A stretch of 64,000 bases of DNA from Mycobacterium ahvazicum (GTDB taxonomy: Bacteria; Actinomycetota; Actinomycetes; Mycobacteriales; Mycobacteriaceae): contig NZ_FXEG02000002.1 of assembly GCF_900176255.2 (NCBI RefSeq), positions 2,108,001 through 2,172,000 of the forward strand, given 5' to 3'. A model generated the notes under the pieces. That model had not been told where the DNA came from, did no database searches, and worked only from the letters and a program-made list of their open reading frames with translations. The position numbers were made by a program, and so were the translations under genes. Positions 41,972-54,765 of this stretch are shown here, one piece after another; positions within the stretch are counted from its first letter, which is position 1, and every line of letters starts with the position of its first letter.

Positions 41972-43153
41972 ATGAAGATGTCAGGGCTGCTCACACGTAA
42001 TGCTTCCCGGCCGGGTCTGACCGGCACCGCACGGGTGGACCGCAACATCGACCGCCTGCTGCGCCGGGTCTGCCCGGGAGACATCGTGGTTCTCGACGTC
42101 CTGGACCTGGACCGCATCACCGCCGAGGCGCTGGTCGAGGCCGACATCGCCGCCGTCGTCAACGCATCGCCGTCGGTCTCCGGCCGTTACCCGAACATGG
42201 GCCCGGAGGTGTTGGTCAACAACGGCGTCACGCTGATCGATGAGACCGGGCCGGACATCTTCAAGAAGGTCAAGGACGGCGCCAAGATCCGGCTGTACGA
42301 GGGCGGGGTGTACGCCGGCGAGCGTCGGCTGATCCGCGGCACCGAGCGCACCGACCACGACATCGCCGACCTGATGCGCGAGGCCAAGAGCGGCCTGGCC
42401 GCCCACCTGGAGGCGTTCGCGGGCAACACAATCGAGTTCATCAAGAGCGAGAGCCCGCTGCTGATCGACGGCATCGGCATTCCGGACGTGGACATCGACA
42501 TGCGCCGCCGCCACGTGGTGATCGTCGCCGACGAGGACAGCGCCGCCGACGACCTACGCTCGCTGAAGCCGTTCATCAAGGAGTACCAGCCGGTCCTGAT
42601 CGGCGTCGGCCACGGCGCCGACGTGCTGCGCAAGGCGGGCTATCGCCCGCAGCTGATCGTCGGCGACCCGGAGCAGATCAGCACCGAAGCACTCAAGTGT
42701 GGCGCCCACGTCGTGCTGCCGGCCGATGCCGACGGCCACGCGCCCGGGCTGGAGCGCATCCAGGACCTCGGGGTCGGGGCGATGACCTTCCCCGCCGCGG
42801 GTTCGGCCGTCGACCTGGCCCTGCTGCTGGCCGACCACCACGGCGCGGCGCTGCTGGTGACGGCCGGCCACACCGCCAACATCGAGACGTTCTTCGACCG
42901 GACGCGCACTCAGAGCAACCCGTCGACGTTTTTGACCAGGCTTCGAGTCGGGGAGAAGGTGGTCGACGCGAAGGCTGTCGCCACCCTCTACCGCAACCAC
43001 ATCTCGGGCGGTGCGATCGCGCTGCTGGCACTGACGATGCTGATCGCCGTCATCGTCGCGCTGTGGGTGTCGCGCACCGACGGCGTGGTGCTGCACTGGG
43101 TCACCGACTACTGGAATCACTTCTCTTTGTGGATTCAGCACCTGATCACGTAG
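41972..43153 (+). CDS. steA: SteA-like cytokinetic ring protein (Rv1697)
   Basis: A 393-residue protein with a large cytosolic N-terminal domain related to thiamin pyrophosphokinase folds (GDIVVLDVLDLDRITAEAL, PQLIVGDPEQIS) and one C-terminal membrane helix (IALLALTMLIAVIVALWVS), followed by a short end. In Corynebacterium SteA and SteB act at the division septum with the peptidoglycan hydrolase pathway. The SteB-type partner is the next gene, 22 bases downstream. The ATG at 41972 gives exactly the length of Rv1697. Confidence 0.88.
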   Translation: MKMSGLLTRNASRPGLTGTARVDRNIDRLLRRVCPGDIVVLDVLDLDRITAEALVEADIAAVVNASPSVSGRYPNMGPEVLVNNGVTLIDETGPDIFKKVKDGAKIRLYEGGVYAGERRLIRGTERTDHDIADLMREAKSGLAAHLEAFAGNTIEFIKSESPLLIDGIGIPDVDIDMRRRHVVIVADEDSAADDLRSLKPFIKEYQPVLIGVGHGADVLRKAGYRPQLIVGDPEQISTEALKCGAHVVLPADADGHAPGLERIQDLGVGAMTFPAAGSAVDLALLLADHHGAALLVTAGHTANIETFFDRTRTQSNPSTFLTRLRVGEKVVDAKAVATLYRNHISGGAIALLALTMLIAVIVALWVSRTDGVVLHWVTDYWNHFSLWIQHLIT

Positions 43154-43175
43154 TCCGTTCTAAGGGGGTGCGCTC

Positions 43176-44120
43176 ATGATCTCGTTACGCCAACATGCCT
43201 TCTCGCTGGCCGCGGTCTTCCTCGCGCTGGCCGTCGGCGTCGTGCTGGGCTCGGGCTTTCTGTCCGACACCCTGCTGTCCAGCCTGCGCGACGAGAAGCG
43301 CGACCTCTACTCGCAGATCAACGGCCTCAACGACCAGAAGAATGTCCTCAACGAAAAGCTCAGCGCGGCAAACAATTTCGACAACCAGTTGATGAGCCGG
43401 ATCGTGCACGACGGGCTGGCCGGCAAATCCGTCGTCGTCTTCCGCACTCCGGACGCCAAGGACGACGACGTCGCCGCGGTCTCCAAGATCGCCGGCCAGG
43501 CCGGTGGGACCGTCACGGGGACAGTGGCACTGACGCAGGAGTTCGTCGACGCCAACTCGGCCGAAAAACTGCGGACCGTGGTGAACTCGTCGGTGCTGCC
43601 CGCCGGCCAGCAACTCAGCACCAAACTCGTCGACCAGGGATCCCAAGCCGGTGACCTGTTGGGTATTGCCCTGCTGATCAACGCCAACCCGGCGGTCCCG
43701 CCGGTCGATGAGACGCAGCGCGACACCGTGCTGGCAGCCCTGCGCGAGACCGGATTCGTCACCTATCAGCCCGGCGACCACATGGCGGCGGCGAACGCCG
43801 CGCTGATCGTCACCGGTGGCGCCCTGCCGCAGGACGCGGGCAATCAGGGAGTCAGCGTGGCCCGCTTCGCCGCGGCGCTGGCGCCGCACGGCTCCGGCAC
43901 GCTGCTGGCCGGGCGAGACGGATCGTCGACGGGCGGTGCCGCGGTCGCGGTGGCACGCGCCGACGCCGGCATCAACTCCGCGATCAGCACCGTCGACGAC
44001 GTCGACGTCGCGCCGGGCCGGATCACCGCGATCCTCGGGCTGCATGACCTGCTCAACGGCGGCCATGTCGGGCAGTACGGCACCGGCCACGGCGCCACCT
44101 CGATCACCGTCCCGCAGTAG
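43176..44120 (+). CDS. mctB: MctB/SteB-type membrane protein (Rv1698)
   Basis: A 314-residue protein with one N-terminal membrane helix (FSLAAVFLALAVGVVLGSGF), a coiled coil at about 35-65 (LRDEKRDLYSQINGLNDQK) and an extracytoplasmic domain. In M. tuberculosis MctB limits copper build-up; in Corynebacterium the homologue SteB works with SteA in cell separation. Both proposals may apply. AGGGGG precedes the ATG. The pair with steA is conserved. Confidence 0.9.
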   Translation: MISLRQHAFSLAAVFLALAVGVVLGSGFLSDTLLSSLRDEKRDLYSQINGLNDQKNVLNEKLSAANNFDNQLMSRIVHDGLAGKSVVVFRTPDAKDDDVAAVSKIAGQAGGTVTGTVALTQEFVDANSAEKLRTVVNSSVLPAGQQLSTKLVDQGSQAGDLLGIALLINANPAVPPVDETQRDTVLAALRETGFVTYQPGDHMAAANAALIVTGGALPQDAGNQGVSVARFAAALAPHGSGTLLAGRDGSSTGGAAVAVARADAGINSAISTVDDVDVAPGRITAILGLHDLLNGGHVGQYGTGHGATSITVPQ

Positions 44121-44217
44121 CTGCTGTCCGGTTGCCGGGCGTGTTAGCCGCGCCCTGGGGTCGCTGGTGTTAGGGTGGATTTCCGTGGGTCGGCAGGCCC
44201 AGCTTCTTAAAAGCTAG

Positions 44218-46623
<2,406 letters not shown>

Positions 46624-46627
<4 letters not shown>

Positions 46628-47568
46628 CGACCGCGCTGACGCTCGAGTCGCAGATGCAAGGCTATCTCGACCATCTGACGATCGAGCGGGGAGTAGCGGC
46701 CAACACGCTCAGTTCTTACCGGCGCGACCTCCGCCGCTATTCAAAGCACCTGGAAGAACGTGGAATTCACGATCTGGCCAAGGTCGGTGAGGACGACGTC
46801 AGCGAATTCCTGGTCGCACTGCGCCGCGGTGATCCCGAGTCGGGAGTGGTGGGTTTGTCGGCGGTGTCGGCCGCACGGGCATTGATCGCGGTGCGCGGAC
46901 TGCATCGCTTCGCCGCCGCCGAGGGGCTGGCCGAACTGGACGTGGCGCGCGCGGTGCGGCCGCCGACCCCGGGCCGCCGGTTGCCCAAAAGCCTGACCAT
47001 CGACGAAGTGCTGGCGCTGCTGGAAGGCGCGGGCGGGGAGAGCCCGTCCGACGGTCCGCTGACGCTGCGCAACCGGGCGCTGCTGGAGCTGTTGTACTCC
47101 ACCGGATCACGCATCTCCGAAGCTGTCGGACTCGACGTCGACGACATCGATACCCAGGCCAGATCGGTGCTGCTGCGCGGCAAGGGCGGTAAGCAGCGAC
47201 TGGTGCCCATCGGGCGTCCCGCCGTCCACGCGCTGGATGCCTACCTGGTGCGTGGACGCTCGGAGCTGGCCCGCCGGGGCCGCGGCACGGCCGCGATATT
47301 CCTCAATGCCCGCGGCGGACGGCTGTCGCGGCAAAGCGCATGGCAGGTGTTGCAGGACGCCGCCGAGCGCGCCGGCATCACTTCGGGGGTGTCGCCGCAC
47401 ATGCTGCGGCACTCGTTCGCCACGCATCTGCTGGAGGGCGGGGCCGACGTGCGCGTCGTACAGGAGCTGCTCGGCCATGCCTCGGTGACCACCACGCAGA
47501 TCTACACGTTGGTCACCGTGCACGCGCTGCGCGAAGTGTGGGCCGGAGCCCACCCGCGCGCGACGTAA
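46624..47568 (+). CDS. xerD: Site-specific recombinase XerD
   Basis: A 314-residue tyrosine recombinase that resolves chromosome dimers at dif with XerC. The catalytic residues are Arg163 (TGSRISE), Lys187, His259 and Arg262 ([10 protein letters not shown]), His285 (LLGHASV) and Tyr294 (TQIYTLV). The N-terminal SAM-like domain covers about 1-95. It is coupled to the NUDIX gene by a four-base overlap, as in M. tuberculosis. Confidence 0.96.
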
Positions 47569-47576
47569 CCCTCATT

Positions 47577-48329
47577 TCACCCCAGGTACTCGGACTCCAG
47601 CACCAGGTCGGACACCATCGACTGATATTCCAGGTGGGCCTTGTGCTCCACGGTGTTCCACACCTTGCCCTGCTGCTGGCGCATGTACTCGCGGTACTTC
47701 GGCGCGCCGGGCACCCGGACGTTGTCGGCCACCGCGATCGAGCCCCTATGCAGCCAGCCCCGGTCCATGATGCTCAGCAGATCAGCGAGGTAGGCGTTCT
47801 TGTCGTGGTCGAGGAACAGGAAATCGAGTGCGCCAGAAGCGAATCCGTGCTCGCTGGCAAGCGCGCCGAGCGTGCGCCCGCCGTCACCGATGGTGCCGAC
47901 GACGCACGTCACCCGATCGGCGACACCGGCGTGCGCCCAGATCCGCCGGGCGTTGGCGGCGTTGGCCTCGGCGAGCTCGACGGAAAACACCTTGGCGTTC
48001 GGCGCGGCCCGGGCGATTCGCAGCGCGCCGTAGCCGCAGTAGGTGCCCAACTCCAGGGCGAGCGCGGGATCGGCCCGGCGCACCGCCGCGTCGAGCAGCA
48101 GGCCCTTCTCGTCGCCGACATTGATCAGCATCGACTTCTCGTAGGCGAATTTGTCGATGGTGGCCAGCACGTCGTCGATGTCGCCGGCGCGGGCGTTGGC
48201 GACGACGTAGTCGACCGCGGCCGCCTCGCGTCCGTCGCCGATCTGGCCCGTCGTGGTGATGTTGCGAGCTCCGGCGGCCATCCGCCATACCGACCACCGC
48301 AGCAGGGGTATCCGTCGTTTGAGGTCCAT
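47577..48329 (-). CDS. Class I O-methyltransferase, catechol O-methyltransferase-like (Rv1703c)
   Basis: A 250-residue enzyme of the COMT type. SAM-binding features are LELGTYCGYGALRIAR and VFSVELAEANAANAR; the metal-binding stretch is DFLFLDHDKNAYLADL and VADNV. The N-terminal helix KFAYEKSMLINVGDEKG is typical of this family. The ATG at 48329 is used; a GTG nine bases upstream is possible. It points towards the end of xerD with a gap of eight bases. Genes that lie between xerD and parA in M. tuberculosis (PPE genes, cycA) are absent here. Confidence 0.88.
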   Translation of the reverse strand: MDLKRRIPLLRWSVWRMAAGARNITTTGQIGDGREAAAVDYVVANARAGDIDDVLATIDKFAYEKSMLINVGDEKGLLLDAAVRRADPALALELGTYCGYGALRIARAAPNAKVFSVELAEANAANARRIWAHAGVADRVTCVVGTIGDGGRTLGALASEHGFASGALDFLFLDHDKNAYLADLLSIMDRGWLHRGSIAVADNVRVPGAPKYREYMRQQQGKVWNTVEHKAHLEYQSMVSDLVLESEYLG

Positions 48330-48522
48330 GGGCCCCACCCTAGCCCCGGCAAGCATGGGCCGAATGTGGCTGGTGTGACTGAAGTTAACTCTGAAAGCCC
48401 CGGCGGAGGCCAGTCGCGAAATCCGCACATTTTCCCTGGTTATCTCGCCTGCGGGTCGCCCGGTTTACGTGCGCCTACCCGTTAGACTTTCCGACGATGT
48501 TCACCTCCGCAACACCCCGGGC

Positions 48523-49389
48523 ATGACGACCGAGCACCCGGACAGCGCCGTCGAGATCGGCTTGACGGGGCGTCCGCAGCGGGCGATCCCGGAGCCGCAG
48601 CCGCGCACCTCGCACGGCCCGGCCAAGGTTATTGCGATGTGCAACCAGAAGGGTGGCGTCGGGAAAACCACGTCGACGATCAACCTGGGAGCCGCGCTCG
48701 CCGAGTACGGCCGGCGGGTGTTGCTGGTGGACATGGATCCGCAGGGCGCGCTGTCCGCGGGTCTCGGCGTCCCGCACTACGACCTGGAAAAGACCATTCA
48801 CAACGTGCTGGTCGAGCCGCGGGTGTCGATCGAAGACGTGCTGTTGTCCACCCGGATGAAGTACCTGGACCTGGTGCCCAGCAACATCGACCTGTCGGCC
48901 GCCGAGATTCAGCTGGTCAACGAGGTGGGTCGGGAGCAGACGCTGGGCCGGGCGCTGCATCCGGTGCTGGACCGCTACGACTATGTCCTGATCGACTGCC
49001 AGCCGTCGCTGGGCCTGCTCACCGTCAACGCGCTGGCCTGCTCCGACGGCGTGGTCATTCCGACCGAGTGCGAGTACTTCTCGCTGCGCGGCCTGGCGCT
49101 GCTCACCGATACCGTGGACAAGGTGCGTGACCGGCTCAACCCGAAGCTCGAGATCAGCGGCATTCTGCTGACCCGGTACGACCCGCGCACGGTCAACGCC
49201 CGCGAGGTGATGGCCCGTGTCGTCGAACGCTTCGGTGACCTGGTGTTCGACACCGTGATCACCCGGACCGTGCGTTTCCCGGAGACCAGCGTGGCGGGCG
49301 AACCCATCACCACCTGGGCGCCGAAGTCGGCGGGCGCCATCGCCTATCGCGCGTTGGCCCGCGAGTTCATTGACCGATTCGGCGCGTGA
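48523..49389 (+). CDS. ParA/Soj-like ATPase (Rv1708)
   Basis: A 288-residue protein with the deviant Walker A motif NQKGGVGKTT at 41-50, LLVDMDPQG and the ParA-type DYVLIDCQPSLG. It works with ScpA and ScpB or in chromosome positioning; the exact role of this second ParA of mycobacteria is unclear. The start is uncertain: GTG at 48469 would add 18 residues, and Rv1708 is annotated with 318. No clear ribosome-binding site precedes either codon. The end overlaps scpA by four bases (GTGA). Confidence 0.9.
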   Translation: MTTEHPDSAVEIGLTGRPQRAIPEPQPRTSHGPAKVIAMCNQKGGVGKTTSTINLGAALAEYGRRVLLVDMDPQGALSAGLGVPHYDLEKTIHNVLVEPRVSIEDVLLSTRMKYLDLVPSNIDLSAAEIQLVNEVGREQTLGRALHPVLDRYDYVLIDCQPSLGLLTVNALACSDGVVIPTECEYFSLRGLALLTDTVDKVRDRLNPKLEISGILLTRYDPRTVNAREVMARVVERFGDLVFDTVITRTVRFPETSVAGEPITTWAPKSAGAIAYRALAREFIDRFGA

Positions 49390-50201
49390 ACGACACAGCG
49401 AATGGTGAGGCGGCAGCGCAGAACGGCTCCTCCACCGGTTTCCAAGTCCGCCTCACCAACTTCGAGGGGCCGTTCGACCTGCTGCTGCAGCTGATCTTCG
49501 CGCACCGCCTCGACGTGACCGAAGTGGCGCTGCATCAGGTCACCGACGACTTCATCGCCTACACCCGCGAGATCGGCGCCCAGCTGGACCTGGAGGAGAC
49601 CACCGCGTTCCTCGTGGTCGCCGCGACCCTGCTGGATCTCAAGGCCGCGCGGCTGCTGCCGGCCGGGCAGATCGACGACGAGGAAGACCTCGCCCTGCTC
49701 GAGGTGCGTGACCTGCTGTTCGCCCGGTTGCTGCAGTACCGCGCGTTCAAGCACGTCGCGGAGATGTTCGCCGAGCTGGAAGCCACCGCGCTGCGCAGCT
49801 ACCCGCGCGCGGTGTCGCTGGAGGACCGGTTCACCGAACTGCTGCCGGAAGTGATGATCGGGGTCGACGCCGAGCGTTTCGCCCAGATCGCGGCGGTCGC
49901 GTTCAGCCCTCGGCCGGTGCCGACGGTCTCGATCGGCCACCTGCACGAGCTCAAGGTCTCGGTGCCCGAGCAGGCCCAGAAACTGCTGTCGATGCTCGAA
50001 GCCCGGGGCAGTGGCCAATGGGCGACGTTTTCCGAGTTGGTCGCCGACTGTGAGGTGCCGATGGAGGTGGTCGGACGCTTCCTGGCGCTGCTCGAGCTGT
50101 ATCGGTCCCGGGCGGTAGCATTCGACCAGTCGGAGCCGCTTGGCGTGCTCCAGATTTCGTGGACCGGGGAGCGCCCGACCACCGAAATACGGGACGAATA
50201 A
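49386..50201 (+). CDS. scpA: Segregation and condensation protein ScpA
   Basis: A 271-residue kleisin subunit of the SMC-ScpAB complex. The N-terminal signature FEGPFDLLLQLI and the middle TAFLVVAATLLDLKAARLL are typical, and the C-terminal winged helix binds the SMC head. The GTG start overlaps the ParA stop. The scpB gene begins directly after the TAA. Confidence 0.94.
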   Translation: MNDTANGEAAAQNGSSTGFQVRLTNFEGPFDLLLQLIFAHRLDVTEVALHQVTDDFIAYTREIGAQLDLEETTAFLVVAATLLDLKAARLLPAGQIDDEEDLALLEVRDLLFARLLQYRAFKHVAEMFAELEATALRSYPRAVSLEDRFTELLPEVMIGVDAERFAQIAAVAFSPRPVPTVSIGHLHELKVSVPEQAQKLLSMLEARGSGQWATFSELVADCEVPMEVVGRFLALLELYRSRAVAFDQSEPLGVLQISWTGERPTTEIRDE

Positions 50202-50906
50202 ATGACTGAAGAATTGCCCGACCTCGATCTCGGCGCGGGTATCGAAGGCATCCCCGACATCGCCGAAGCAGCGCCGCTCGACGACGAGGAGCTGCGCGGC
50301 GTGCTGGAGGCGCTGTTGCTGGTGGTGGACACCCCGGTCGCCGAGGAGGCGTTGGGCGCCGCCACCGGGCAACCCGTCTATCGGATAGCGGCGAAACTGC
50401 AGCTCATGGCCGAGGAGCTCGCGCACCGCGACAGCGGCATCGACCTGCGCAAGACCGGCGAAGGGTGGCGGATGTACACCCGCGCCAAGTACGCGCCCTA
50501 CGTCGAGAAGCTGCTGCTGGATGGTGCGCGCTCCAAGCTCACCCGGGCCGCGCTGGAGACCCTGGCCGTGGTGGCCTACCGCCAGCCTGTGACGCGTGCG
50601 CGGGTCAGCGCGGTGCGCGGTGTCAACGTCGACGCCGTCATCCGAACCCTGTTGGCGCGCGGCCTGATCACCGAGGCCGGCGTTGACGAGGACAGCGGCG
50701 CGGCCACCTTCGCCACCACCGAGCTGTTCCTGGAGCGGCTGGGGCTGGAGTCGCTGACCGACCTGCCCGATATCGCACCGCTGCTTCCCGACGTCGACAC
50801 GATCGAGGACCTGAGCGAATCCCTGGACAGCGAGCCACGTTTCATCAAGTTGTCGGGCGGCCAGACGCCCGAACAGTCGCTGTCGTTTGACGTGGACCAG
50901 GATTGA
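50202..50906 (+). CDS. scpB: Segregation and condensation protein ScpB
   Basis: A 234-residue winged-helix protein that dimerises and binds ScpA. Motifs are LRGVLEALLLVVDTPV, LRKTGEGWRMYTR, LETLAVVAYRQPVTRARVSAVRGV and VIRTLLARGLI. The acidic C-terminus is about 60 residues long. The ATG follows the scpA stop with no gap, and the stop overlaps rluB (TGATG). Confidence 0.94.
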   Translation: MTEELPDLDLGAGIEGIPDIAEAAPLDDEELRGVLEALLLVVDTPVAEEALGAATGQPVYRIAAKLQLMAEELAHRDSGIDLRKTGEGWRMYTRAKYAPYVEKLLLDGARSKLTRAALETLAVVAYRQPVTRARVSAVRGVNVDAVIRTLLARGLITEAGVDEDSGAATFATTELFLERLGLESLTDLPDIAPLLPDVDTIEDLSESLDSEPRFIKLSGGQTPEQSLSFDVDQD

Positions 50907-51649
50907 TGGCCGAAGATCAGGGAATCCGGCTGCAAAAAGTCTTGTCCCAGGCCGGAATTGCGTCGCGCCGGGCCGCCGAGAAGTTGATCAGCGACGGCCG
51001 CGTCGAAGTGGACGGGCAGGTGGTGACCGAGCTGGGCACCCGCGTCGACCCCGATGCCTCGGTGATCCGCGTGGACGGTGCCAGAATCGCCCTGGATGAA
51101 TCGCAGGTGTATCTGGCGCTGAACAAGCCGCGCGGGATGCACTCGACGATGTCCGACGATCGTGGCCGGCCTTGCATCGGTGACCTGGTCGAGCGGCGAG
51201 TGCGGGGCAACAAGAAGCTCTTTCACGTGGGACGGTTGGACGCCGACACCGAGGGGCTGATCCTGCTGACCAACGACGGCGAGCTGGCGCACCGATTGAT
51301 GCACCCTTCCCATGAAGTCCCGAAGACGTATCTGGCGACGGTCGCCGGCACGGTGCCGCGCGGGCTGGGCAAGCAGTTGCGGGCCGGCATCGAGTTGGAG
51401 GACGGCCCGGCGCGTGTCGACGACTTCGCGGTGGTGGACGCCATTCCGGGAAAGACGTTGGTGCGCTTGACATTGCACGAGGGACGGAATCGGATTGTGC
51501 GCCGGATGCTGGCGGCGGTGGGTTTCCCGGTGGAGGCGCTGGTACGCACCGAGATCGGTGGGATCGCGCTGGGCAAGCAGCGGCCGGGCAGCATCCGGGC
51601 ATTGAGCCAGGGCGAGATCGGCCAACTGTACAAAGCGGTGGGCCTGTGA
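50906..51649 (+). CDS. rluB: 23S rRNA pseudouridine synthase, RluB family
   Basis: A 247-residue enzyme with an N-terminal S4 RNA-binding domain ([22 protein letters not shown]) and the RsuA/RluB catalytic domain, with [17 protein letters not shown] holding the catalytic Asp. It isomerises a uridine in 23S rRNA. The ATG at 50906 is preferred to a TTG one codon upstream. The sequence scpA-scpB-rluB-cmk-der is a conserved actinobacterial operon. Confidence 0.93.
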   Translation: MAEDQGIRLQKVLSQAGIASRRAAEKLISDGRVEVDGQVVTELGTRVDPDASVIRVDGARIALDESQVYLALNKPRGMHSTMSDDRGRPCIGDLVERRVRGNKKLFHVGRLDADTEGLILLTNDGELAHRLMHPSHEVPKTYLATVAGTVPRGLGKQLRAGIELEDGPARVDDFAVVDAIPGKTLVRLTLHEGRNRIVRRMLAAVGFPVEALVRTEIGGIALGKQRPGSIRALSQGEIGQLYKAVGL

Positions 51650-52338
51650 GTGGAACGAGCGGCGTCGTGGTAGCGATCGACGGCCCGGCGGGAACCGGAA
51701 AGTCCTCGGTGTCAAAGGGATTGGCGGAGGCGTTGCGGGCGCGTTATCTGGACACCGGCGGGATGTACCGGATGGTGACGCTGGCCGTGTTACGCGCCGG
51801 GGTCGACCCGGCCGATGCCGACGCGGTCGCGCGGGTCGCCGATACGGTGCGAATGTCGATCGACTACCACCCCGAAGGTGATCGTTATTTCCTTGACGGA
51901 GAAGATGTCTCGGCCGAGATTCGTGGCGACCGGGTGACTGGCGCGGTGTCGGCGGTGTCGTCGGTTGCCGCCGTTCGGGCCCGGCTGGTCGCCCTGCAGC
52001 GCGAGATGGCACATGGGCCGGGCAATGTCGTTGTCGAGGGGCGCGACATCGGGACGGTGGTATTGCCGGACGCGCCGGTGAAGATCTATCTGACCGCATC
52101 GGCCGAGACCCGCGCCCGTCGGCGCAATGACCAGAACGTCGCCGCGGGTTTGGCCGACGATTACGACGGGGTCCTGGCCGATGTGCGCCGCCGGGATCAT
52201 CTGGACTCTACCCGCGCGCTGTCGCCGTTGCGACCGGCGGCGGACGCGGTGATCGTCGACACCAGCGACATGACCGAGGCGCAGGTAATCGATCACCTGC
52301 TGGAGTTGGTCAAGCAGCGAAGTGAGGCAGTGCGGTGA
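51646..52338 (+). CDS. cmk: Cytidylate kinase
   Basis: A 230-residue nucleoside monophosphate kinase that phosphorylates CMP and dCMP. The P-loop is [10 protein letters not shown] at about 10-19; YLDTGGMYR and [11 protein letters not shown] are substrate-binding segments; RARRRNDQ lies in the lid. The GTG start overlaps the rluB stop by four bases and the stop overlaps der. Confidence 0.96.
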   Translation: MSGTSGVVVAIDGPAGTGKSSVSKGLAEALRARYLDTGGMYRMVTLAVLRAGVDPADADAVARVADTVRMSIDYHPEGDRYFLDGEDVSAEIRGDRVTGAVSAVSSVAAVRARLVALQREMAHGPGNVVVEGRDIGTVVLPDAPVKIYLTASAETRARRRNDQNVAAGLADDYDGVLADVRRRDHLDSTRALSPLRPAADAVIVDTSDMTEAQVIDHLLELVKQRSEAVR

Positions 52339-53735
52339 GCCAGGACGGCACGTGGTCCGACGAAAGTGATTGGGACGTCGTCGATTCCGATTCGGGAGAC
52401 TTCGACGAGCCCGGTCCCGCGCCGGTGGTGGCTATCGTCGGGCGGCCCAACGTTGGCAAGTCGACGTTGGTCAACCGGATCCTGGGCCGGCGCGAAGCGG
52501 TGGTGCAGGACATTCCCGGCGTGACCCGCGACCGGGTTTCCTACGACGCGCTGTGGACCGGTCGCCGGTTCGTCGTGCAGGACACCGGGGGATGGGAGCC
52601 CGACGCCAGGGGCCTGCAGCAGCTGGTGGCCGAACAGGCGTCGGTGGCGATGCGTACCGCCGACGCAATCATTCTGGTGGTCGACGCCACGGTCGGGGCC
52701 ACCAGCGCCGACGAGGCCGCCGCGCGCATCCTGCTGCGTTCCGGCAAGCCGGTCTTTTTGGCCGCCAACAAGGTTGACAGCGAGAAGGTCGAATCCGACG
52801 CGGCCGCGCTGTGGTCGCTGGGTCTGGGCGAGCCGCACGCGGTCAGCGCGATCCACGGCCGTGGGGTGGCGGATCTGCTCGACGAGGTGCTGGCCGTGTT
52901 GCCCGAGGTGTCCGAGGCGGCACCGGCGGTCGGCGGCCCGCGCCGGGTGGCGTTGGTCGGCAAGCCCAATGTCGGCAAGAGCTCGTTGCTGAACAAGCTG
53001 GCCGGTGACGAGCGTTCGGTCGTGCACGACGTCGCGGGCACCACGGTCGATCCGGTCGACTCGCTGATCGAATTGGGCGGCAAGATCTGGCGTTTCGTCG
53101 ACACCGCGGGGTTGCGCCGCAAGGTCGGGCAGGCCAGCGGGCACGAGTTCTACGCATCGGTGCGCACGCACTCGGCCATCGATTCGGCCGAGGTGGTGCT
53201 CGTGCTGATCGACGCGTCGCAGCCGCTGACCGAACAGGACCAGCGCGTGCTGAGCATGGTGATCGAGGCCGGCCGGGCGCTGGTGCTGGCCTTCAACAAA
53301 TGGGATCTGGTCGACGAGGATCGCCGCGAGCTGCTGGACCGCGAAATCGACCGTGAGCTGGCGCAGCTGCAGTGGGCGGAGCGGGTCAACATCTCCGCCA
53401 AGACGGGACGGGCCGTGCAGAAGCTGGTGCCGGCGATGGAGACCGCGCTGGCGTCGTGGGACGCCCGGATCCCGACCGGTCCGCTGAACAGCTGGCTCAA
53501 GGAAGTCGTCGCGGCCACGCCGCCTCCGGTGCGCGGCGGCAAGCAGCCCCGCATCTTGTTCGCCACCCAGGCCGCTGCCCGGCCGCCGACGTTCGTCCTG
53601 TTCACCACCGGCTTCCTCGAAGCCGGCTACCGACGCTTCCTGGAGCGGCGGCTGCGCGAGACGTTCGGGTTCGCCGGCAGCCCGATCCGTATCAATGTGC
53701 GGGTCCGCGAAAAGCGCACTGCCAAGCGCCGCTAA
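52335..53735 (+). CDS. der: Ribosome-associated GTPase Der (EngA)
   Basis: A 466-residue protein with two GTPase domains in tandem, the hallmark of Der: GRPNVGKS at 36-43 with DTGGWEP, and GKPNVGKSS with [13 protein letters not shown] and NKWD are the two base-specificity motifs. A C-terminal KH-like domain follows. It helps assemble the 50S subunit. The GTG start overlaps cmk; this is the last gene of the operon. A weak stem (GGGGC/GCCCC, 53741-53757) follows the stop. Confidence 0.96.
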   Translation: MSQDGTWSDESDWDVVDSDSGDFDEPGPAPVVAIVGRPNVGKSTLVNRILGRREAVVQDIPGVTRDRVSYDALWTGRRFVVQDTGGWEPDARGLQQLVAEQASVAMRTADAIILVVDATVGATSADEAAARILLRSGKPVFLAANKVDSEKVESDAAALWSLGLGEPHAVSAIHGRGVADLLDEVLAVLPEVSEAAPAVGGPRRVALVGKPNVGKSSLLNKLAGDERSVVHDVAGTTVDPVDSLIELGGKIWRFVDTAGLRRKVGQASGHEFYASVRTHSAIDSAEVVLVLIDASQPLTEQDQRVLSMVIEAGRALVLAFNKWDLVDEDRRELLDREIDRELAQLQWAERVNISAKTGRAVQKLVPAMETALASWDARIPTGPLNSWLKEVVAATPPPVRGGKQPRILFATQAAARPPTFVLFTTGFLEAGYRRFLERRLRETFGFAGSPIRINVRVREKRTAKRR

Positions 53736-53912
53736 GCCTCGGGGCGCTGTATGCCCCTTCCCATCGCGTCGGGTGCGCGTCCGGGGCGCCCTGAGCGCAC
53801 ACTCGCCACCCTGACCGCACCGTCAACGACGTGTCGGGCACTAGATCCCACAATGCGGTCGATGACGTCTTGTATCACAGGATTCAACGTTGACTTTCGC
53901 CATGCCTTCGCA

Positions 53913-53942
53913 TTAACGTGCTCTTGTATAGCGGGATATAAT
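53913..53942 (+). promoter_or_regulatory. Promoter of the SDR-cyclase-IclR unit
   Basis: A perfect TATAAT (53937-53942) is preceded after 18 bases by TTAACG (53913-53918), which matches four of six -35 positions. The predicted transcript starts about 25 bases before the SDR start codon. The flanking CCCG/CGGG repeats around 53944-53957 could bind the IclR regulator encoded at the end of the unit; that is inferred. Confidence 0.6.
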
Positions 53943-53972
53943 GCCCGTACTGCGGGATTTGATGGAGGCATC

Positions 53973-54749
53973 GTGAATGCGTCGCGATTCAGCGTGCAGG
54001 ACAAGTCGATCCTGATCACCGGCGCGACCGGCTCCTTGGGCAGCGCGGCGACCCGGGCCCTGGCCGAGGCCGGGGCGCGACTCACCCTGGCCGGAGGCAA
54101 CACCGAGCGGCTGGCCGAGCTCGCTGCCGAGACCGGCCGGCACGATCTGGCGGTGGTGGTCCGGCGCCCCGATACCCCGGCCGACGCCCAAGCCATGGTC
54201 GATGTGGCGGTGGCCAAGCATGGTCGGCTCGACGGCGTCCTGGTTGCCTCGGGCATGAACCACGTCCAGCCGATCACCGAGATGGCCGTCGACGACTTCG
54301 ACGACGTGATGAAGGCCAACGCGCGCGGCGCCTGGTTGGTATGCCAGGCGGCCGGGCGGGTGCTGCTAGAGCAGGGCGGGGGAGGCAGCGTCGTGCTGGT
54401 TTCCTCGGTGCGCGGCAGCCTGGGTCATCCCGCCGGTTACAGCGCCTACTGCCCGTCGAAAGCGGCGACCGACTTGCTGGCCAAGTCGTTGGCCGCCGAG
54501 TGGGGTCCGCAAGGGATACGGGTAAATGCTGTGGCGCCAACGGTTTTCCGCTCGGAACTAACCGAGTGGATGTATGCCGACGACGAGAAGGGGCGCCAGA
54601 CCCGCGAGGCGATGTTCGCGCGAATCCCGTTGCGCCGCTTCGCCGATCCGGAGGACTTCGTCGGCGCGCTGATCTATCTACTCAGCGACGCGTCGAGTTT
54701 CTACACCGGCCAAGTGATGTACCTGGACGGCGGCTACACCGCATGCTGA
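53973..54749 (+). CDS. Short-chain dehydrogenase/reductase (Rv1714-like)
   Basis: A 258-residue NAD(P)-dependent oxidoreductase with the classical SDR fold: TGATGSLGSA cofactor loop, NARGAW in the middle, a catalytic Ser in SSVRGS, and Y-C-P-S-K with the catalytic Tyr and Lys. The C-terminal QVMYLDGGYTA is typical. The GTG start has GGAGG five bases upstream. It is the first gene of a unit with a cyclase-family hydrolase and an IclR regulator, so it probably acts in the breakdown of a small organic compound. Confidence 0.87.
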   Translation: MNASRFSVQDKSILITGATGSLGSAATRALAEAGARLTLAGGNTERLAELAAETGRHDLAVVVRRPDTPADAQAMVDVAVAKHGRLDGVLVASGMNHVQPITEMAVDDFDDVMKANARGAWLVCQAAGRVLLEQGGGGSVVLVSSVRGSLGHPAGYSAYCPSKAATDLLAKSLAAEWGPQGIRVNAVAPTVFRSELTEWMYADDEKGRQTREAMFARIPLRRFADPEDFVGALIYLLSDASSFYTGQVMYLDGGYTAC

Positions 54750-54765
54750 TACGAAAGGACCTGTC